From contig NZ_JAGEPF010000021.1 in the NCBI RefSeq assembly GCF_017573465.1, forward strand, positions 62,001 to 126,000: DNA of 64,000 nt, in the 5' to 3' direction. Both the position numbers and the translations under genes were made by a program. The stretch comes from Actinomadura violacea. Lineage in GTDB: Bacteria; Actinomycetota; Actinomycetes; Streptosporangiales; Streptosporangiaceae. The notes below the pieces were generated by a model. The model saw nothing but the letters and a program-made list of their open reading frames with translations, did not search any database and was not told the DNA's origin. This document shows, one piece after another, positions 35,089 to 44,020 of the stretch (position 1 is its first letter; each line of letters opens with the position of its first letter).

Positions 35089-35463
35089 TCAGATGCCCTC
35101 GGCGGACAGCAGCTGCCAGAAGTGCTGGATGGACGCGGCGCGGGTGCCGAGCTCGCGGCCGGAGTAGGTCCACCGGCCGCGCAGCCGCCACGGCCGCCCC
35201 GCGCCGTCCTGCACGTAGACCTGGAGCGGGAAGCAGGCGTCGTGCGCGCGGATGACGCCTGCCGGGTCGACGGACGGGGCGAGCCGGGGCTCGCCCTCGC
35301 ACCGCACGCCCATCACGGACGTGCGCGGGTCCTGGCGCAGCAGTCCCTGCGTCAGGTCGTACACGAGTACGGAGACGTAGTCGGGTCCGAGCCACCTGAG
35401 GTCTGGCACCGTCTCGGGCGGGGGGAACCCGTACAGTTCTGGACCGACGGTCACAGCCCGCAC
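35089..35463 (-). CDS. Conserved hypothetical protein
   Basis: A 124-aa protein I do not recognise. It opens with a Pro-rich segment (YGFPPPETVPDLRWLGPDYV), then alternates beta-type strands, and ends with RWTYSGRELGTRAASIQHFW. No signal peptide, membrane helix or catalytic motif is apparent. The GTG start has no clear ribosome-binding site. It converges on dxs with a gap of 27 bp. Codon use and GC content fit its neighbours, so I regard it as a real gene. Confidence 0.6.
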   Translation of the reverse strand: MRAVTVGPELYGFPPPETVPDLRWLGPDYVSVLVYDLTQGLLRQDPRTSVMGVRCEGEPRLAPSVDPAGVIRAHDACFPLQVYVQDGAGRPWRLRGRWTYSGRELGTRAASIQHFWQLLSAEGI

Positions 35464-35539
35464 GGTAGCGCTCCGTGCACGCTTTCGTCACTAGTTTCCC
35501 AGCGGGTTCTTGCGCCGCGGGGCCCCGGCCGGGCGGCGG

Positions 35540-36889
35540 CTACTCCGTCCCGCGGCAGGCGGCCCGCATCGCCTCCCAGCCGGCGAGCTTGACGCGTTCG
35601 CCGCGGTCGAGGCTGCGGGCGAGGGCGATCTCGGCGGCGTCGAGGTTGAGCCAGCCGGCGTAGGTGACGACGGGCAGCCCGCGCGCCTCCAGCAGCTCCT
35701 CGATGGTGCGCTTGGGCGCCGTGTCGGTGCCCTCCAGGTCCGCCAGGAGGTTACGGACCGTCTCCGCCGCGTCGGACTTGTTGGTGCCGACGACCCCGGA
35801 CGGGCCGCGCTTGATCCAGCCGGCGACGTACTCGCGGGGGACGGGGGAGCCGTCCGCGGCGAGGATGCGGCCGCCGTCGTTCGGCACGGTGAAGGACTTC
35901 TCGTCGAACGGGACGCCCTCCAGCGGGACGCTCTGGTAGCCGACCGAGCGCAGCACCAGCCCGACCGGCAGCGTCTCGAACTCGCCGGTCCCGGTGACGC
36001 GGCCCGACTCGTCCAGCGCGGTCTTCTCCAGCCGCAGGCCCTCGACGCGGTCGGTGCCGAGGATCTCGGCGGGGGCACGCCAGAACCGGACGTCGATGTG
36101 CCGGGTGCGCCCGGCGGCGGGCTCGCCCGTCCAGCCGTTCAGCACCTTGATGTTGCCGCGCACGTGCCGGTCGCTCTCGGCGAGCTCCGCGCTGGCGGGG
36201 TCGAGGTCCATGTCCTCGGGGCTGACGTGGATGCTGGCGTTGTCCAGCTCGCCGAGCTCGCGGGCCTCCTTGGTGGTGAACTTCGCCTGCGCGGGGCCGC
36301 GCCGCCCGATCATGTGGACGCGCTTCACCCGGCTCTTGCTCAGCGCGTCGATGACCTGCTCGGGGACGTCGGTGGCGCGCAGCTCCTCCGCCGTCTTGGC
36401 GAGGATCCGCACGACGTCGACGGCGACGTTGCCGACGCCGATGACGGCGGCCTCCTCGACCGTCAGGTCGAAGGCGTGGCCGGCGGCGTCGGGGTGCCCG
36501 CAGTACCAGTTGACGAAGTCGGTGGCGGCGATGCTGCCGGGCAGGTCCTCGCCGGGGATCCGCATCTGCCGGTCGACCATCGCGCCGGTGGAGTAGATGA
36601 CGGCGTCGTAGCAGTCGAGCAGGTCGGCGCGGGTGACGTCGCGGCCGAGCTCGACGCAGCCGAAGAAGCGCACCGCGGGGTCCTCCAGGACCCGCTGCAG
36701 GTACTTGGCGATCGACTTGATCGACGTGTGGTCCGGCGCGACGCCGTAGCGGACCAGGCCGTACGGGGTCGGCAGCCGGTCGAACACGTCCACCCGGACG
36801 TTCCCGCCGGTCTGCTTCACGAGGGCCTCGGCGGCGTAGATGCCGGCGGGCCCGGAGCCGATCACCGCGACGAGCACAGGGGTAGCCAT
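35540..36889 (-). CDS. fprA: FprA-type NADPH-ferredoxin/adrenodoxin reductase-like flavoprotein
   Basis: A 449-aa FAD/NADPH protein of the adrenodoxin reductase family: VAVIGSGPAGIYAAEALV for FAD, then DRLPTPYGLVRYGVAPDH, the NADPH-type loop VIGVGNVAVDVVRIL, and GWIKRGPSGVVGTNKSDA near the end. It passes electrons from NADPH to ferredoxins, which in actinomycetes serve cytochromes P450 and other enzymes. The ATG lacks a ribosome-binding site but has CACAAT 6 bases upstream, suggesting a leaderless message. Three tandem 22-bp repeats lie upstream. Confidence 0.93.
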   Translation of the reverse strand: MATPVLVAVIGSGPAGIYAAEALVKQTGGNVRVDVFDRLPTPYGLVRYGVAPDHTSIKSIAKYLQRVLEDPAVRFFGCVELGRDVTRADLLDCYDAVIYSTGAMVDRQMRIPGEDLPGSIAATDFVNWYCGHPDAAGHAFDLTVEEAAVIGVGNVAVDVVRILAKTAEELRATDVPEQVIDALSKSRVKRVHMIGRRGPAQAKFTTKEARELGELDNASIHVSPEDMDLDPASAELAESDRHVRGNIKVLNGWTGEPAAGRTRHIDVRFWRAPAEILGTDRVEGLRLEKTALDESGRVTGTGEFETLPVGLVLRSVGYQSVPLEGVPFDEKSFTVPNDGGRILAADGSPVPREYVAGWIKRGPSGVVGTNKSDAAETVRNLLADLEGTDTAPKRTIEELLEARGLPVVTYAGWLNLDAAEIALARSLDRGERVKLAGWEAMRAACRGTE

Positions 36890-36977
36890 GCGCGTATTGT
36901 GCCGACCCGCACGCCAAAAGAACACCGTGACACCGGTCACGAGAACCCCTCGGACCGCCCGTCAGGCCGGGACGGGC

Positions 36978-37043
36978 GCGGTGTGGGGACTTTCCGGGCG
37001 AGGTGCCGGGGCTTTCCGGGTGCGGTGTCAGGACTTTCCCGCG
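36978..37043. repeat. Three tandem 22-bp repeats upstream of fprA
   Basis: Units at 36978-36999, 37000-37021 and 37022-37043 share GCGGTGnnnGGACTTTCCGGG with few changes. The last unit includes the stop codon and final codons of the amino acid permease gene. They could be binding sites in the fprA promoter region or a small minisatellite. Confidence 0.8.
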
Positions 37044-38512
37044 GCGGTGGCGAGCCCGACGCGGCTGTGGTGGCGGCCGTAGGCGAAGTAGATGATCGCG
37101 CCGATCACCATCCAGGCCAGGAACCGGTACCAGGTCTCCAGCGGCAGGTTGATCATGACGAAGAGGCAGCCCAGCACCGACAGGATCGGGATCACCGGGA
37201 CGAGCGGGGTGCGGAACGCGCGCGGCAGGTCGGGGCGGGTGCGGCGCAGGATCAGCACGCCGACCGAGACCAGCAGGAACGCGAACAGGGTGCCGATGTT
37301 GACCAGCTCGGCGAGCTTGGCCAGCGGGATGAACCCGGCGAGCACGGCGACGACGCCGCCCATGATCACCGTGGACAGCCAGGGGGTGCCGAACCGCGGG
37401 TGGATGACCGACAGCCACGGCGGCAGCAGCCCGTCCCGGCTCATCGCGAAGAACACCCGGCTCTGCCCGAGCAGCAGGATGAGCACGACGGCGATGAGGC
37501 CGACGACGGCGCCGACGTCGATGATCGTGGCGAACACCGAGTGCCCGACGGCCTTGAACGCGTCCGCGAGCGGCGCGGCGTCGGAGAGCTTCTTGTAGTT
37601 CTGCATCCCGGCGACGACGGTCGACACCGCCGCGTAGAGGATCGCGGTGATGACGAGGGAGCCGATCAGCCCGATCGGCAGGTCGCGCTGCGGCCGGCGG
37701 GCCTCCTCGGCGGCGGTGGCGACGATGTCGAAGCCGATGTAGGCGAAGAACACGATGGCGATCGCGGCGAAGATGCCGAGCCAGCCGTAGCTCACCGGGG
37801 TGATCCCGAAGATCACCTGCATCAGCGGCGCCGCCGCGCCCTTCACCGACGGGTTCGGCTGCGACGGCGGGATGAACGGGTGGTAGTTCTCGCCCTTGAT
37901 GAAGAAGGCGCCGGCCACGATGACCAGCAGGACGACGGCCACCTTCACCACGACGACGACCGCGTTGACCCGGGAGGAGATCTTCACCCCGAGGACGAGC
38001 AGCGCCGTCACCACCAGCACCAGCGCGATCGCCGGGACGTTGACGACGCCGCCGTTGCTGCCCGGCGGGTTGAGGATCGCCGCCGGCAGGTGCACGCCGG
38101 CGCTGTCCAGCAGCGAGGCGAAGTACCCCGACCAGCCGACCGACACCACTGCCGCGCCGAGCGCCAGCTCCAGGATGAGGTCCCAGCCGATGATCCAGGC
38201 GGGGAACTCGCCGAGGGTGGCGTAGGAGAAGGTGTAGGCCGAGCCCGCGACCGGGACGGTGGAGGCGAACTCGGCGTAGCACAGCGCGGCCAGCGCGCAC
38301 ACGACGGCGGCGAGGATGAACGACAGCGCGACCGCCGGGCCCGCCTTGTCCTTGGCGACCTGGCCGGTGAGGACGAAGATGCCGGTGCCGACGATGACGC
38401 CGATGCCGAACACGACGAGGTCGAGCGCGGACAGGTCGCGGCGCAGCCGGTGCCCGGGTTCCTCGGTGTCCTTGATCGACTGTTCGACCGACTTGGTGCG
38501 CAGCAGGTTCAT
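37028..38512 (-). CDS. APC-family amino acid permease
   Basis: A 494-aa, 12-helix transporter of the cationic amino acid transporter-like branch: helix 1 reads VVFGIGVIVGTGIFVLTGQV with the unwound GIGVIVGTGIF, helix 2 begins CYAEFASTVPVAGSAY, and helix 6 has FFAYIGFDIVATAAEEARRP. Such proteins import amino acids, possibly basic ones; the substrate is not certain. ATG at 38512 has GAGGAGCC upstream. From memory, the same gene follows dxs in Streptomyces. It ends in the third unit of the 22-bp tandem repeat. Confidence 0.92.
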   Translation of the reverse strand: MNLLRTKSVEQSIKDTEEPGHRLRRDLSALDLVVFGIGVIVGTGIFVLTGQVAKDKAGPAVALSFILAAVVCALAALCYAEFASTVPVAGSAYTFSYATLGEFPAWIIGWDLILELALGAAVVSVGWSGYFASLLDSAGVHLPAAILNPPGSNGGVVNVPAIALVLVVTALLVLGVKISSRVNAVVVVVKVAVVLLVIVAGAFFIKGENYHPFIPPSQPNPSVKGAAAPLMQVIFGITPVSYGWLGIFAAIAIVFFAYIGFDIVATAAEEARRPQRDLPIGLIGSLVITAILYAAVSTVVAGMQNYKKLSDAAPLADAFKAVGHSVFATIIDVGAVVGLIAVVLILLLGQSRVFFAMSRDGLLPPWLSVIHPRFGTPWLSTVIMGGVVAVLAGFIPLAKLAELVNIGTLFAFLLVSVGVLILRRTRPDLPRAFRTPLVPVIPILSVLGCLFVMINLPLETWYRFLAWMVIGAIIYFAYGRHHSRVGLATAAGKS

Positions 38513-38575
38513 CGTCGGCTCCTCGGCGTCACGTCGTTGTGACACCCCTATGCCCGCATGCGCGCCGCTTATGAT

Positions 38576-38609
38576 CGCCCACCGCCCGCGGTCGCGCGGG
38601 CGGTGGGCG
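38576..38609 (-). terminator. Terminator of the fadA-fadB operon
   Basis: CGCCCACCGCCCGCG (38576-38590) and its perfect complement (38595-38609) form a 15-bp stem with a 4-nt loop, 9 bp beyond the fadB stop and upstream of the permease start. Confidence 0.85.
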
Positions 38610-38618
38610 GTCCGCGGC

Positions 38619-40706
38619 TCAGGCGGGCAGGGAGGCGACGCCGGGCGCGAGGAAGCGGCGGCCGGCCGCCTTCTCGGCGACGCCCGACCGGTCCAGGTAC
38701 GGGGTGATGCCGCCGAGGTGGAACGGCCAGCCGGCGCCGAGGATCATGCACAGGTCGATGTCCTCGGCCGCCGCGACGACGCCCTCGTCCAGCATGATCC
38801 GGATCTCGTCGGCGAGCGCGGCGAGCGCCCGGCCGAGCACCTGCTCCTCGGTGGACGGGCTCGTCCCGCCGCCGAAGATCGCGACGACCTCGGGGTCGAG
38901 GGAGAAGTCGGGCAGATAGACGCCCCGCTTGCCCGCCGCGACCATCTTCGCCAGGTTCTCCGACAGCGGGAACCGGTCCGGGAACGCGCCGTGCAGCGTC
39001 TCGTTGACGTGCAGCGCGATCGCCGGGCCGACCAGCCCCATCAGCACGAACGGCGGCATCGGCAGGCCGAGCGGCGCGGCGGCGCGCTCGGCGACCTCGA
39101 TCGGCGTGCCCTCGTCGACCGTCTGGACGATCTCGGCGAGCAGCCGCAGCAGGACGCGGTTGACGACGAACGCCGGGGCGTCCTTCACCAGCACGCAGGA
39201 CTTCTTCAGCGCCTTGCCGGTGGCGAACGCGGTGGCGAGGGCCGCGTCGTCGGTCTTCTCGCCGCGGACGATCTCCAGCAGCGGCAGCACGGCGACCGGG
39301 TTGAAGAAGTGGAAGCCGACGACCCGCTCGGGGTGCCTCAGCTTCGACGCCATCTCGCTCACCGACAGCGAGGAGGTGTTGGTGGCGAGGACGCAGTCGG
39401 CGGAGACGTGCTCCTCGACCTCGGCGAACACCTTCTGCTTGACCGACATCTCCTCGAACACGGCCTCGATGACGAAGTCGGCGTCGGCGAACGCGTCCTT
39501 GGTCAGCGAGCCGGTGATGAGCGCCTTCAGCCGGTTGGCCTTGTCGGGGGAGAGGCGGCCCTTGCCGAGCAGCTTGTCGATCTCGCCGTGCGCGTAGCCG
39601 ACGCCCTTGTCGAGGCGCGCCTGGTCGAGGTCGGTCAGCACGACCGGCACCTCCAGGCGGCGCGCGAACAGCAGCGCGAGCTGCGAGGCCATCAGGCCCG
39701 CGCCGACGACGCCGACCTTGGTGACCTTGCGGGCCAGGGACTTGTCGGGCGCCCCGGCGGGACGCTTCGCCCGCTTCTGGGTGAGGTCGAACGCGTACAG
39801 CCCGGCGCGCAGTTCGTCGCTCATGATGAGGTCGGCGAGCGCCTCGTCCTCGGCGGCGAAGCCCTCGTCGCGGCTGCGGTCCTTCGCGGCGGCGACCAGG
39901 TCGAGCGCGCGGGTGAAGGACGGCGCGGCGCCGTGCAGCTTGCCTTCGAGGTTCCAGCGGGCCATCGCGACGGCGTCGTCCCACGCCTTGCCCTTGTCGA
40001 CCGCGGGCCGGGTCACCGTGATCTCGCCGTTGAGGACGCGGGCCGTCCAGGCCAGCGACTCCTCCAGGAAGTCGGCCGAGTCGAAGATCGCGTCGGCGAT
40101 GCCCAGCTCGTAGGCCTGCCGGCCCTTCAGCATCCGGTTCTGCGCGAGCGGGTTGTCGATGACGACCTGCAGCGCCTTCTCCGCGCCGATCAGGTTCGGC
40201 AGCAGGTAGGTGCCGCCCCAGCCGGGCACCAGGCCGAGGAACGCCTCGGGCAGCGCGAACGCCGGCACGCCGGACGAGATCGTCCGGTAGGCGCAGTGCA
40301 GGCCGATCTCGACGCCGCCGCCCATCGCCGCGCCGTTGTAGTAGGCGAACGACGGGACGCCCAGCTCGCCGAGCCGCCGGAACACCTCGTGCCCGAGCTT
40401 GCCGATGGCCCGCGCGTCCGCGTGGTCCGCGATCAGCGGCACGCCCTTGAGGTCGGCGCCGACCGCGAAGATGAACGGCTTGCCGGTGACGCCGACGGCG
40501 GCGATGTCGTCGCGCCCGGCGATCCGGTCGAGGGCCGCGTCCAGCTCGGCGAGGCCGTTCGGGCCGAAGGTGTTCGGCTTGGTGTGGTCGTGGCCGTTGT
40601 CGAGCGTGATCAGCGCGAGCGTGCCCGCGCCGTAGGGCAGCGCCACGTCCCGGACGTAGGCGTGCGTGACGACCTCGTCGCCGAATACTTCTGCCAGGCT
40701 GCTCAC
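38619..40706 (-). CDS. fadB: 3-hydroxyacyl-CoA dehydrogenase/enoyl-CoA hydratase fusion (beta-oxidation alpha subunit)
   Basis: A 695-aa bifunctional protein. Residues about 1-290 are the enoyl-CoA hydratase part (GADLKGVPLI for the oxyanion, NGAAMGGGVEIGLHCAYR, LPEAFLGLVPGWGGT). Then an NAD-binding dehydrogenase domain (KVGVVGAGLMASQLALLFAR) and its C-terminal dimer domain with VGFHFFNPVAVLPLLEIVRG and AFVVNRVLLRLLAEI. It performs the second and third steps of beta-oxidation. The GTG start overlaps the fadA stop (GTGA). It acts with the FadA thiolase as a multienzyme complex. Confidence 0.95.
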   Translation of the reverse strand: MSSLAEVFGDEVVTHAYVRDVALPYGAGTLALITLDNGHDHTKPNTFGPNGLAELDAALDRIAGRDDIAAVGVTGKPFIFAVGADLKGVPLIADHADARAIGKLGHEVFRRLGELGVPSFAYYNGAAMGGGVEIGLHCAYRTISSGVPAFALPEAFLGLVPGWGGTYLLPNLIGAEKALQVVIDNPLAQNRMLKGRQAYELGIADAIFDSADFLEESLAWTARVLNGEITVTRPAVDKGKAWDDAVAMARWNLEGKLHGAAPSFTRALDLVAAAKDRSRDEGFAAEDEALADLIMSDELRAGLYAFDLTQKRAKRPAGAPDKSLARKVTKVGVVGAGLMASQLALLFARRLEVPVVLTDLDQARLDKGVGYAHGEIDKLLGKGRLSPDKANRLKALITGSLTKDAFADADFVIEAVFEEMSVKQKVFAEVEEHVSADCVLATNTSSLSVSEMASKLRHPERVVGFHFFNPVAVLPLLEIVRGEKTDDAALATAFATGKALKKSCVLVKDAPAFVVNRVLLRLLAEIVQTVDEGTPIEVAERAAAPLGLPMPPFVLMGLVGPAIALHVNETLHGAFPDRFPLSENLAKMVAAGKRGVYLPDFSLDPEVVAIFGGGTSPSTEEQVLGRALAALADEIRIMLDEGVVAAAEDIDLCMILGAGWPFHLGGITPYLDRSGVAEKAAGRRFLAPGVASLPA

Positions 40707-41905
40707 TTGGCGCCTTCCCAGTTCACGTTCTCCCACAGGACGGTCCCGCCCATGCCCATGCCCACGCACATCGTCGTCAGCCCGTAGCGGACGTCGGTGC
40801 GCTCGCCGAACAGCCGGGCCAGCTGGTTCATCAGCCGCACGCCGGACGAGGCGAGCGGGTGGCCGAGCGCGATCGCGCCGCCCCACGGGTTCACCCGCAC
40901 GTCGTCGTCGGAGATCTTGAAGTGCTCCAGGAACGCCAGCACCTGTACCGCGAACGCCTCGTTGATCTCGATGAGGCCGATGTCGTCCATGGTCAGGGAG
41001 TTGCGGGCGAGCAGCTTCTCGGTCGCGGGGACGGGCCCGACGCCCATCACCTCCGGCTCGACGCCGGCGAAGGAGAAGTCGACCAGCCGCATCCGCGGCG
41101 CGAGGCCGAGGTCGCGGGCGACGTCCTCGGCCGCGAGCAGGCAGGCGGTCGCGCCGTCGTTGAGGCCCGCGGCGTTCCCGGCGGTGACGTTGCCGTGCAC
41201 GCGGAACGGGGTCTTGAGCCGGGCGAGGTCGTCCATCGTGGTGCCGGGCCGCGGCGGCTCGTCCTCGGTGGCGAGGCCCCAGCCCTGCTCGGCGGAGCGG
41301 ATCGCGGTCGGGACCAGGTCCGGCTGGATCTTCCCGGCGGCGTAGGCGGCGGCGACCTTCTGCTGGCTGCGCACCGCGTAGGCGTCGGCGCGCTCCTTGG
41401 TGATCTGCGGGAACCGGTCGTGCAGGTTCTCCGCGGTCGAGCCCATGACCAGCGCGGACGGGTCGACGAGCCGGTCGGCGAGGAACCGCGGGTTCGGGTC
41501 GACGCCCTCGCCCATCGGGTGCCGGCCCATGTGCTCGACGCCGCCGGCGATGGCGACGTCGTAGGAGCCGAACGAGATGCCGGCGCCGGTGGTGGTGACG
41601 GCGGTCATCGCGCCCGCGCACATCCGGTCGATGGCGAAGCCGGGGACGCTCTTCGGCAGCCCGGCGAGCACGGCGGCGGACCGTCCGATGGTCAGGCCCT
41701 GGTCGCCGGTCTGGGTGGTGGCGGCGATCGCGACCTCGTCCACCCGCTCGGGCGGGAGGGACGGGTTGCGCCGCATCAGCTCGCGGATCGCGCGGACGAC
41801 CAGGTCGTCGGCGCGGGTCTGCGCGTACTGGCCCTTCGGGCCGGCCTTGCCGAACGGCGTGCGTACGCCGTCGACGAACACGACGTCGCGTGCGGTGCGA
41901 GGCAC
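40703..41905 (-). CDS. fadA: Acetyl-CoA acyltransferase (3-ketoacyl-CoA thiolase)
   Basis: Cleaves 3-ketoacyl-CoA in the last step of beta-oxidation. The nucleophilic Cys96 lies in DRMCAGAMTAV; the base residues are in GGAIALGHPLASSG (His about 352) and TMCVGMGMGG (Cys about 386), and NEAFA is intact. The protein is 400 aa. The GTG start has GGGAGGA upstream; the frame is open further upstream but the sequence there is not thiolase-like. It is the first gene of the operon and divergent from the acyl-CoA synthetase, with three operator-like repeats between. Confidence 0.96.
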   Translation of the reverse strand: MPRTARDVVFVDGVRTPFGKAGPKGQYAQTRADDLVVRAIRELMRRNPSLPPERVDEVAIAATTQTGDQGLTIGRSAAVLAGLPKSVPGFAIDRMCAGAMTAVTTTGAGISFGSYDVAIAGGVEHMGRHPMGEGVDPNPRFLADRLVDPSALVMGSTAENLHDRFPQITKERADAYAVRSQQKVAAAYAAGKIQPDLVPTAIRSAEQGWGLATEDEPPRPGTTMDDLARLKTPFRVHGNVTAGNAAGLNDGATACLLAAEDVARDLGLAPRMRLVDFSFAGVEPEVMGVGPVPATEKLLARNSLTMDDIGLIEINEAFAVQVLAFLEHFKISDDDVRVNPWGGAIALGHPLASSGVRLMNQLARLFGERTDVRYGLTTMCVGMGMGGTVLWENVNWEGAK

Positions 41906-42024
41906 GGGTCGTCCTCCCTGCGGATGGGCGGTGTGGTGGAAGCGTCGAGCCCCGTGCCGCCCGGCGCGTCCGTCTGGAGCGGATGGCCGTCGATCGGGCG
42001 GCACGAGTGCCCGCACCCGCGATG

Positions 42025-42110
42025 CTACTCGCTGGTAACCGCAAAGGCTACTCGTCAGTAACCACTGACGCGCCGGTGCCCTTGTTCGGCCGCCCGACTC
42101 GTGGGTAACG
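42025..42110. promoter_or_regulatory. Three operator-like repeats between fadA and the acyl-CoA synthetase gene
   Basis: CTACTCGCTGGTAACC (42025-42040), CTACTCGTCAGTAACC (42048-42063) and CGACTCGTGGGTAACG (42095-42110) share ACTCG-N4-GTAAC. Starts are 23 and 47 bp apart, about one and two times 23.5 bp. The half-sites (TACT and AGTA type) give each copy partial dyad symmetry, as for TetR-family fatty-acid regulators. No regulator gene is adjacent. Confidence 0.7.
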
Positions 42111-42137
42111 TGGCTCGAAATCACCGGAGGAGGCGCG

Positions 42138-43958
42138 GTGACGCACGCGAGGCCCGTATACCGGCCGGGACTGCGCCGGCGGATCGGGCACGTCCGCGAC
42201 CTCGCCGCCCTCCTGCTGCGCACGGGACTCCTGCTGTCCGGCGGGCCGCGCCGCGTCGGCCGCCAGCTCGGCGCGCTGCGCCGCTGGGGCACCACCCTCG
42301 CCGGCGTCCTCGCCGCCGCGGCCGCGCACTCGCCCTCCCGCCCCGCCCTCATCGACGACGAGGGCGTGCTCACCTTCGGCGAGCTCGACGACCGCACCAC
42401 CCGCCTCGCCATCGGGCTGCCGCTGCACGGCCCCCGCCCCCGCGTCGGCGTGCTGTGCCGCAACCACCGCGGCATGGTCGAGACGCTCGTCGCGTGCAGC
42501 AAGCGCGGCGCCGAGGTCGTGCTGCTCAACACCGGCTTCGGCACCGGCCAGCTGCGCGCCGTGCTCGGCGAGCTGCGGCCCGCGCTGATCGTCGCGGACG
42601 CCGAGTTCGCGCCGCTGCTGGCCGGCGTGCCGATCGCGCTGCGCCGCACCGTCCTGTGGGCCGACCGGCGGCCCCGCCCGTCCGCCGGGCCCGGTGCACC
42701 GCTGGCCGCGCCCGTCGCCGCCCCGCTCGCCACGGCCCCACCCCGTCCGGGCTCCGCCGCCGACGCGCCCGCCGCCGCCGAGACCGGGCCGAGCATCGAC
42801 GAGGTGATCTCCGCGGTGCCCGCGCCCGAGACCGCGCCCGGACCGCCGCAGATCCAGAGCCGGACGATCATGCTCAGCTCCGGCACCACCGGCCGCCCCA
42901 AGGGCGCCCGCCGCCCGCCCCGCCCCGGGCTGTGGCCGCTGGCCTCGATGACCTCCCGGATCCCGCTGCGCACCCGGCAGACCATGATCATCGAGGCGCC
43001 GCTGTTCCACACCTGGGGCTACGCCGCGCTCCAGATGGCGTGGGCGCTGCGCGCCCCGATCGTCCTGCACCGGCGGTTCGACCCGGAACGGACGCTGCGC
43101 GCCATCGCCTCCCACCGCGACGCCGCCGTGTTCGCCGTCCCCGTCATGCTGCAGCGGATCCTGGAGCTGGCGCCGCAGATCCGCGAGCTGTACGACACCT
43201 CGTCGCTGCGGATCGTCGCGCTCAGCGGCGCCGCCCTGCCCGGCGACCTCGCCACCCGGTTCATGGACGCGTTCGGCGACCGGCTCTACAACGTCTACGG
43301 GTCCACTGAGGCGTCCTGGGTGTCCATCGCCACCCCGCGCGACCTGCGGACCGACCCGCGCACCGCGGGCCGCCCGCCCCGCAACACCTCGCTCGTCATC
43401 GTCGGCGCCGACGGCCGCCGCGCCGGCCGCTCCACCATCGGGGAGATCTTCGCCGCCAACGAGTTGCTCTTCGAGGGGTACACCGGCGGCGAGCCGATGC
43501 AGGTCCGCGACGGGCTGCTCGCCACCGGCGACCTCGGCCACATCGACCACCGCGGCCTGCTGTTCGTCGACGGCCGCGCCGACGGCATGGTCGTCTCCGG
43601 CGGCGAGAACGTCGTGCCGCGCGACGTCGAGGACGCCATCCTGCGGCTCCCCGAGGTCCACGAGGCCGCCGTGATCGGCGTCCCCGACGACGACTGGGGC
43701 CAGCGCCTCGCCGCGTTCATCGTGCTGCGGCCCGGCGCCCGCCTCGACGCCGAGGCCGTCCGCGCCCACGTGCACGAGCAGGTCGCCCGGTACGCGGCGC
43801 CGCGCGACGTCCACTTCATCCCCGAGCTGCCGCGCAACGCCACCGGCAAGGTCGTGCACCGCTGGCTGACCGCCGGCACCGAGCGGCCCCGCCCCGAGGG
43901 CCGCGTCGACTGGCCGCAGCCGCCGCCCTGGCCGCTGCCCGCCGAGAACGCCGGCTGA
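42138..43958 (+). CDS. Long-chain acyl-CoA synthetase (AMP-forming)
   Basis: A 606-aa ANL-superfamily enzyme that activates fatty acids to acyl-CoA. The P-loop-like motif is MLSSGTTGRPKGARR, the A5 motif YNVYGSTEASWVS, the A7 motif LLATGDLGHIDHRG, and the A10 Lys is in LPRNATGKVVHRWL. A Pro/Ala-rich linker of about 45 residues interrupts the N-terminal domain. The GTG start has GGAGGAGG upstream. Being divergent from fadA-fadB with shared repeats, it probably supplies that pathway. It resembles the FadD12-type proteins of mycobacteria. Confidence 0.94.
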   Translation: MTHARPVYRPGLRRRIGHVRDLAALLLRTGLLLSGGPRRVGRQLGALRRWGTTLAGVLAAAAAHSPSRPALIDDEGVLTFGELDDRTTRLAIGLPLHGPRPRVGVLCRNHRGMVETLVACSKRGAEVVLLNTGFGTGQLRAVLGELRPALIVADAEFAPLLAGVPIALRRTVLWADRRPRPSAGPGAPLAAPVAAPLATAPPRPGSAADAPAAAETGPSIDEVISAVPAPETAPGPPQIQSRTIMLSSGTTGRPKGARRPPRPGLWPLASMTSRIPLRTRQTMIIEAPLFHTWGYAALQMAWALRAPIVLHRRFDPERTLRAIASHRDAAVFAVPVMLQRILELAPQIRELYDTSSLRIVALSGAALPGDLATRFMDAFGDRLYNVYGSTEASWVSIATPRDLRTDPRTAGRPPRNTSLVIVGADGRRAGRSTIGEIFAANELLFEGYTGGEPMQVRDGLLATGDLGHIDHRGLLFVDGRADGMVVSGGENVVPRDVEDAILRLPEVHEAAVIGVPDDDWGQRLAAFIVLRPGARLDAEAVRAHVHEQVARYAAPRDVHFIPELPRNATGKVVHRWLTAGTERPRPEGRVDWPQPPPWPLPAENAG

Positions 43959-43963
43959 CGCCT

Positions 43964-44020
43964 CACGCGGGCACGGCTGCGTCACCCGGGCACGGCGGCG
44001 TCATGCGGGCACGGCGGCCT
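43964..44020. repeat. Three tandem 19-bp repeats at the end of the histidine kinase gene
   Basis: CACGCGGGCACGGCTGCGT, then copies with two or three changes, at 43964-43982, 43983-44001 and 44002-44020. The last unit encodes the final residues of the kinase and the stop codon lies at the junction. The core GCGGGCACGGC is the same as in the repeat at 29074. Confidence 0.85.

Noticed and set aside
36978..37043. Short CRISPR-like array
   Set aside because: Three head-to-tail units without spacers; no associated genes.
35510..38542. Open frame of about 1000 codons antisense to fprA and the amino acid permease
   Set aside because: Low-complexity composition with no family; the real genes on the other strand have clear motifs and starts.
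38619..42044. Apparent 1140-codon thiolase-hydratase-dehydrogenase fusion
   Set aside because: The frame runs through fadA out of phase with its thiolase sequence; fadB starts at the GTG that overlaps the fadA stop.
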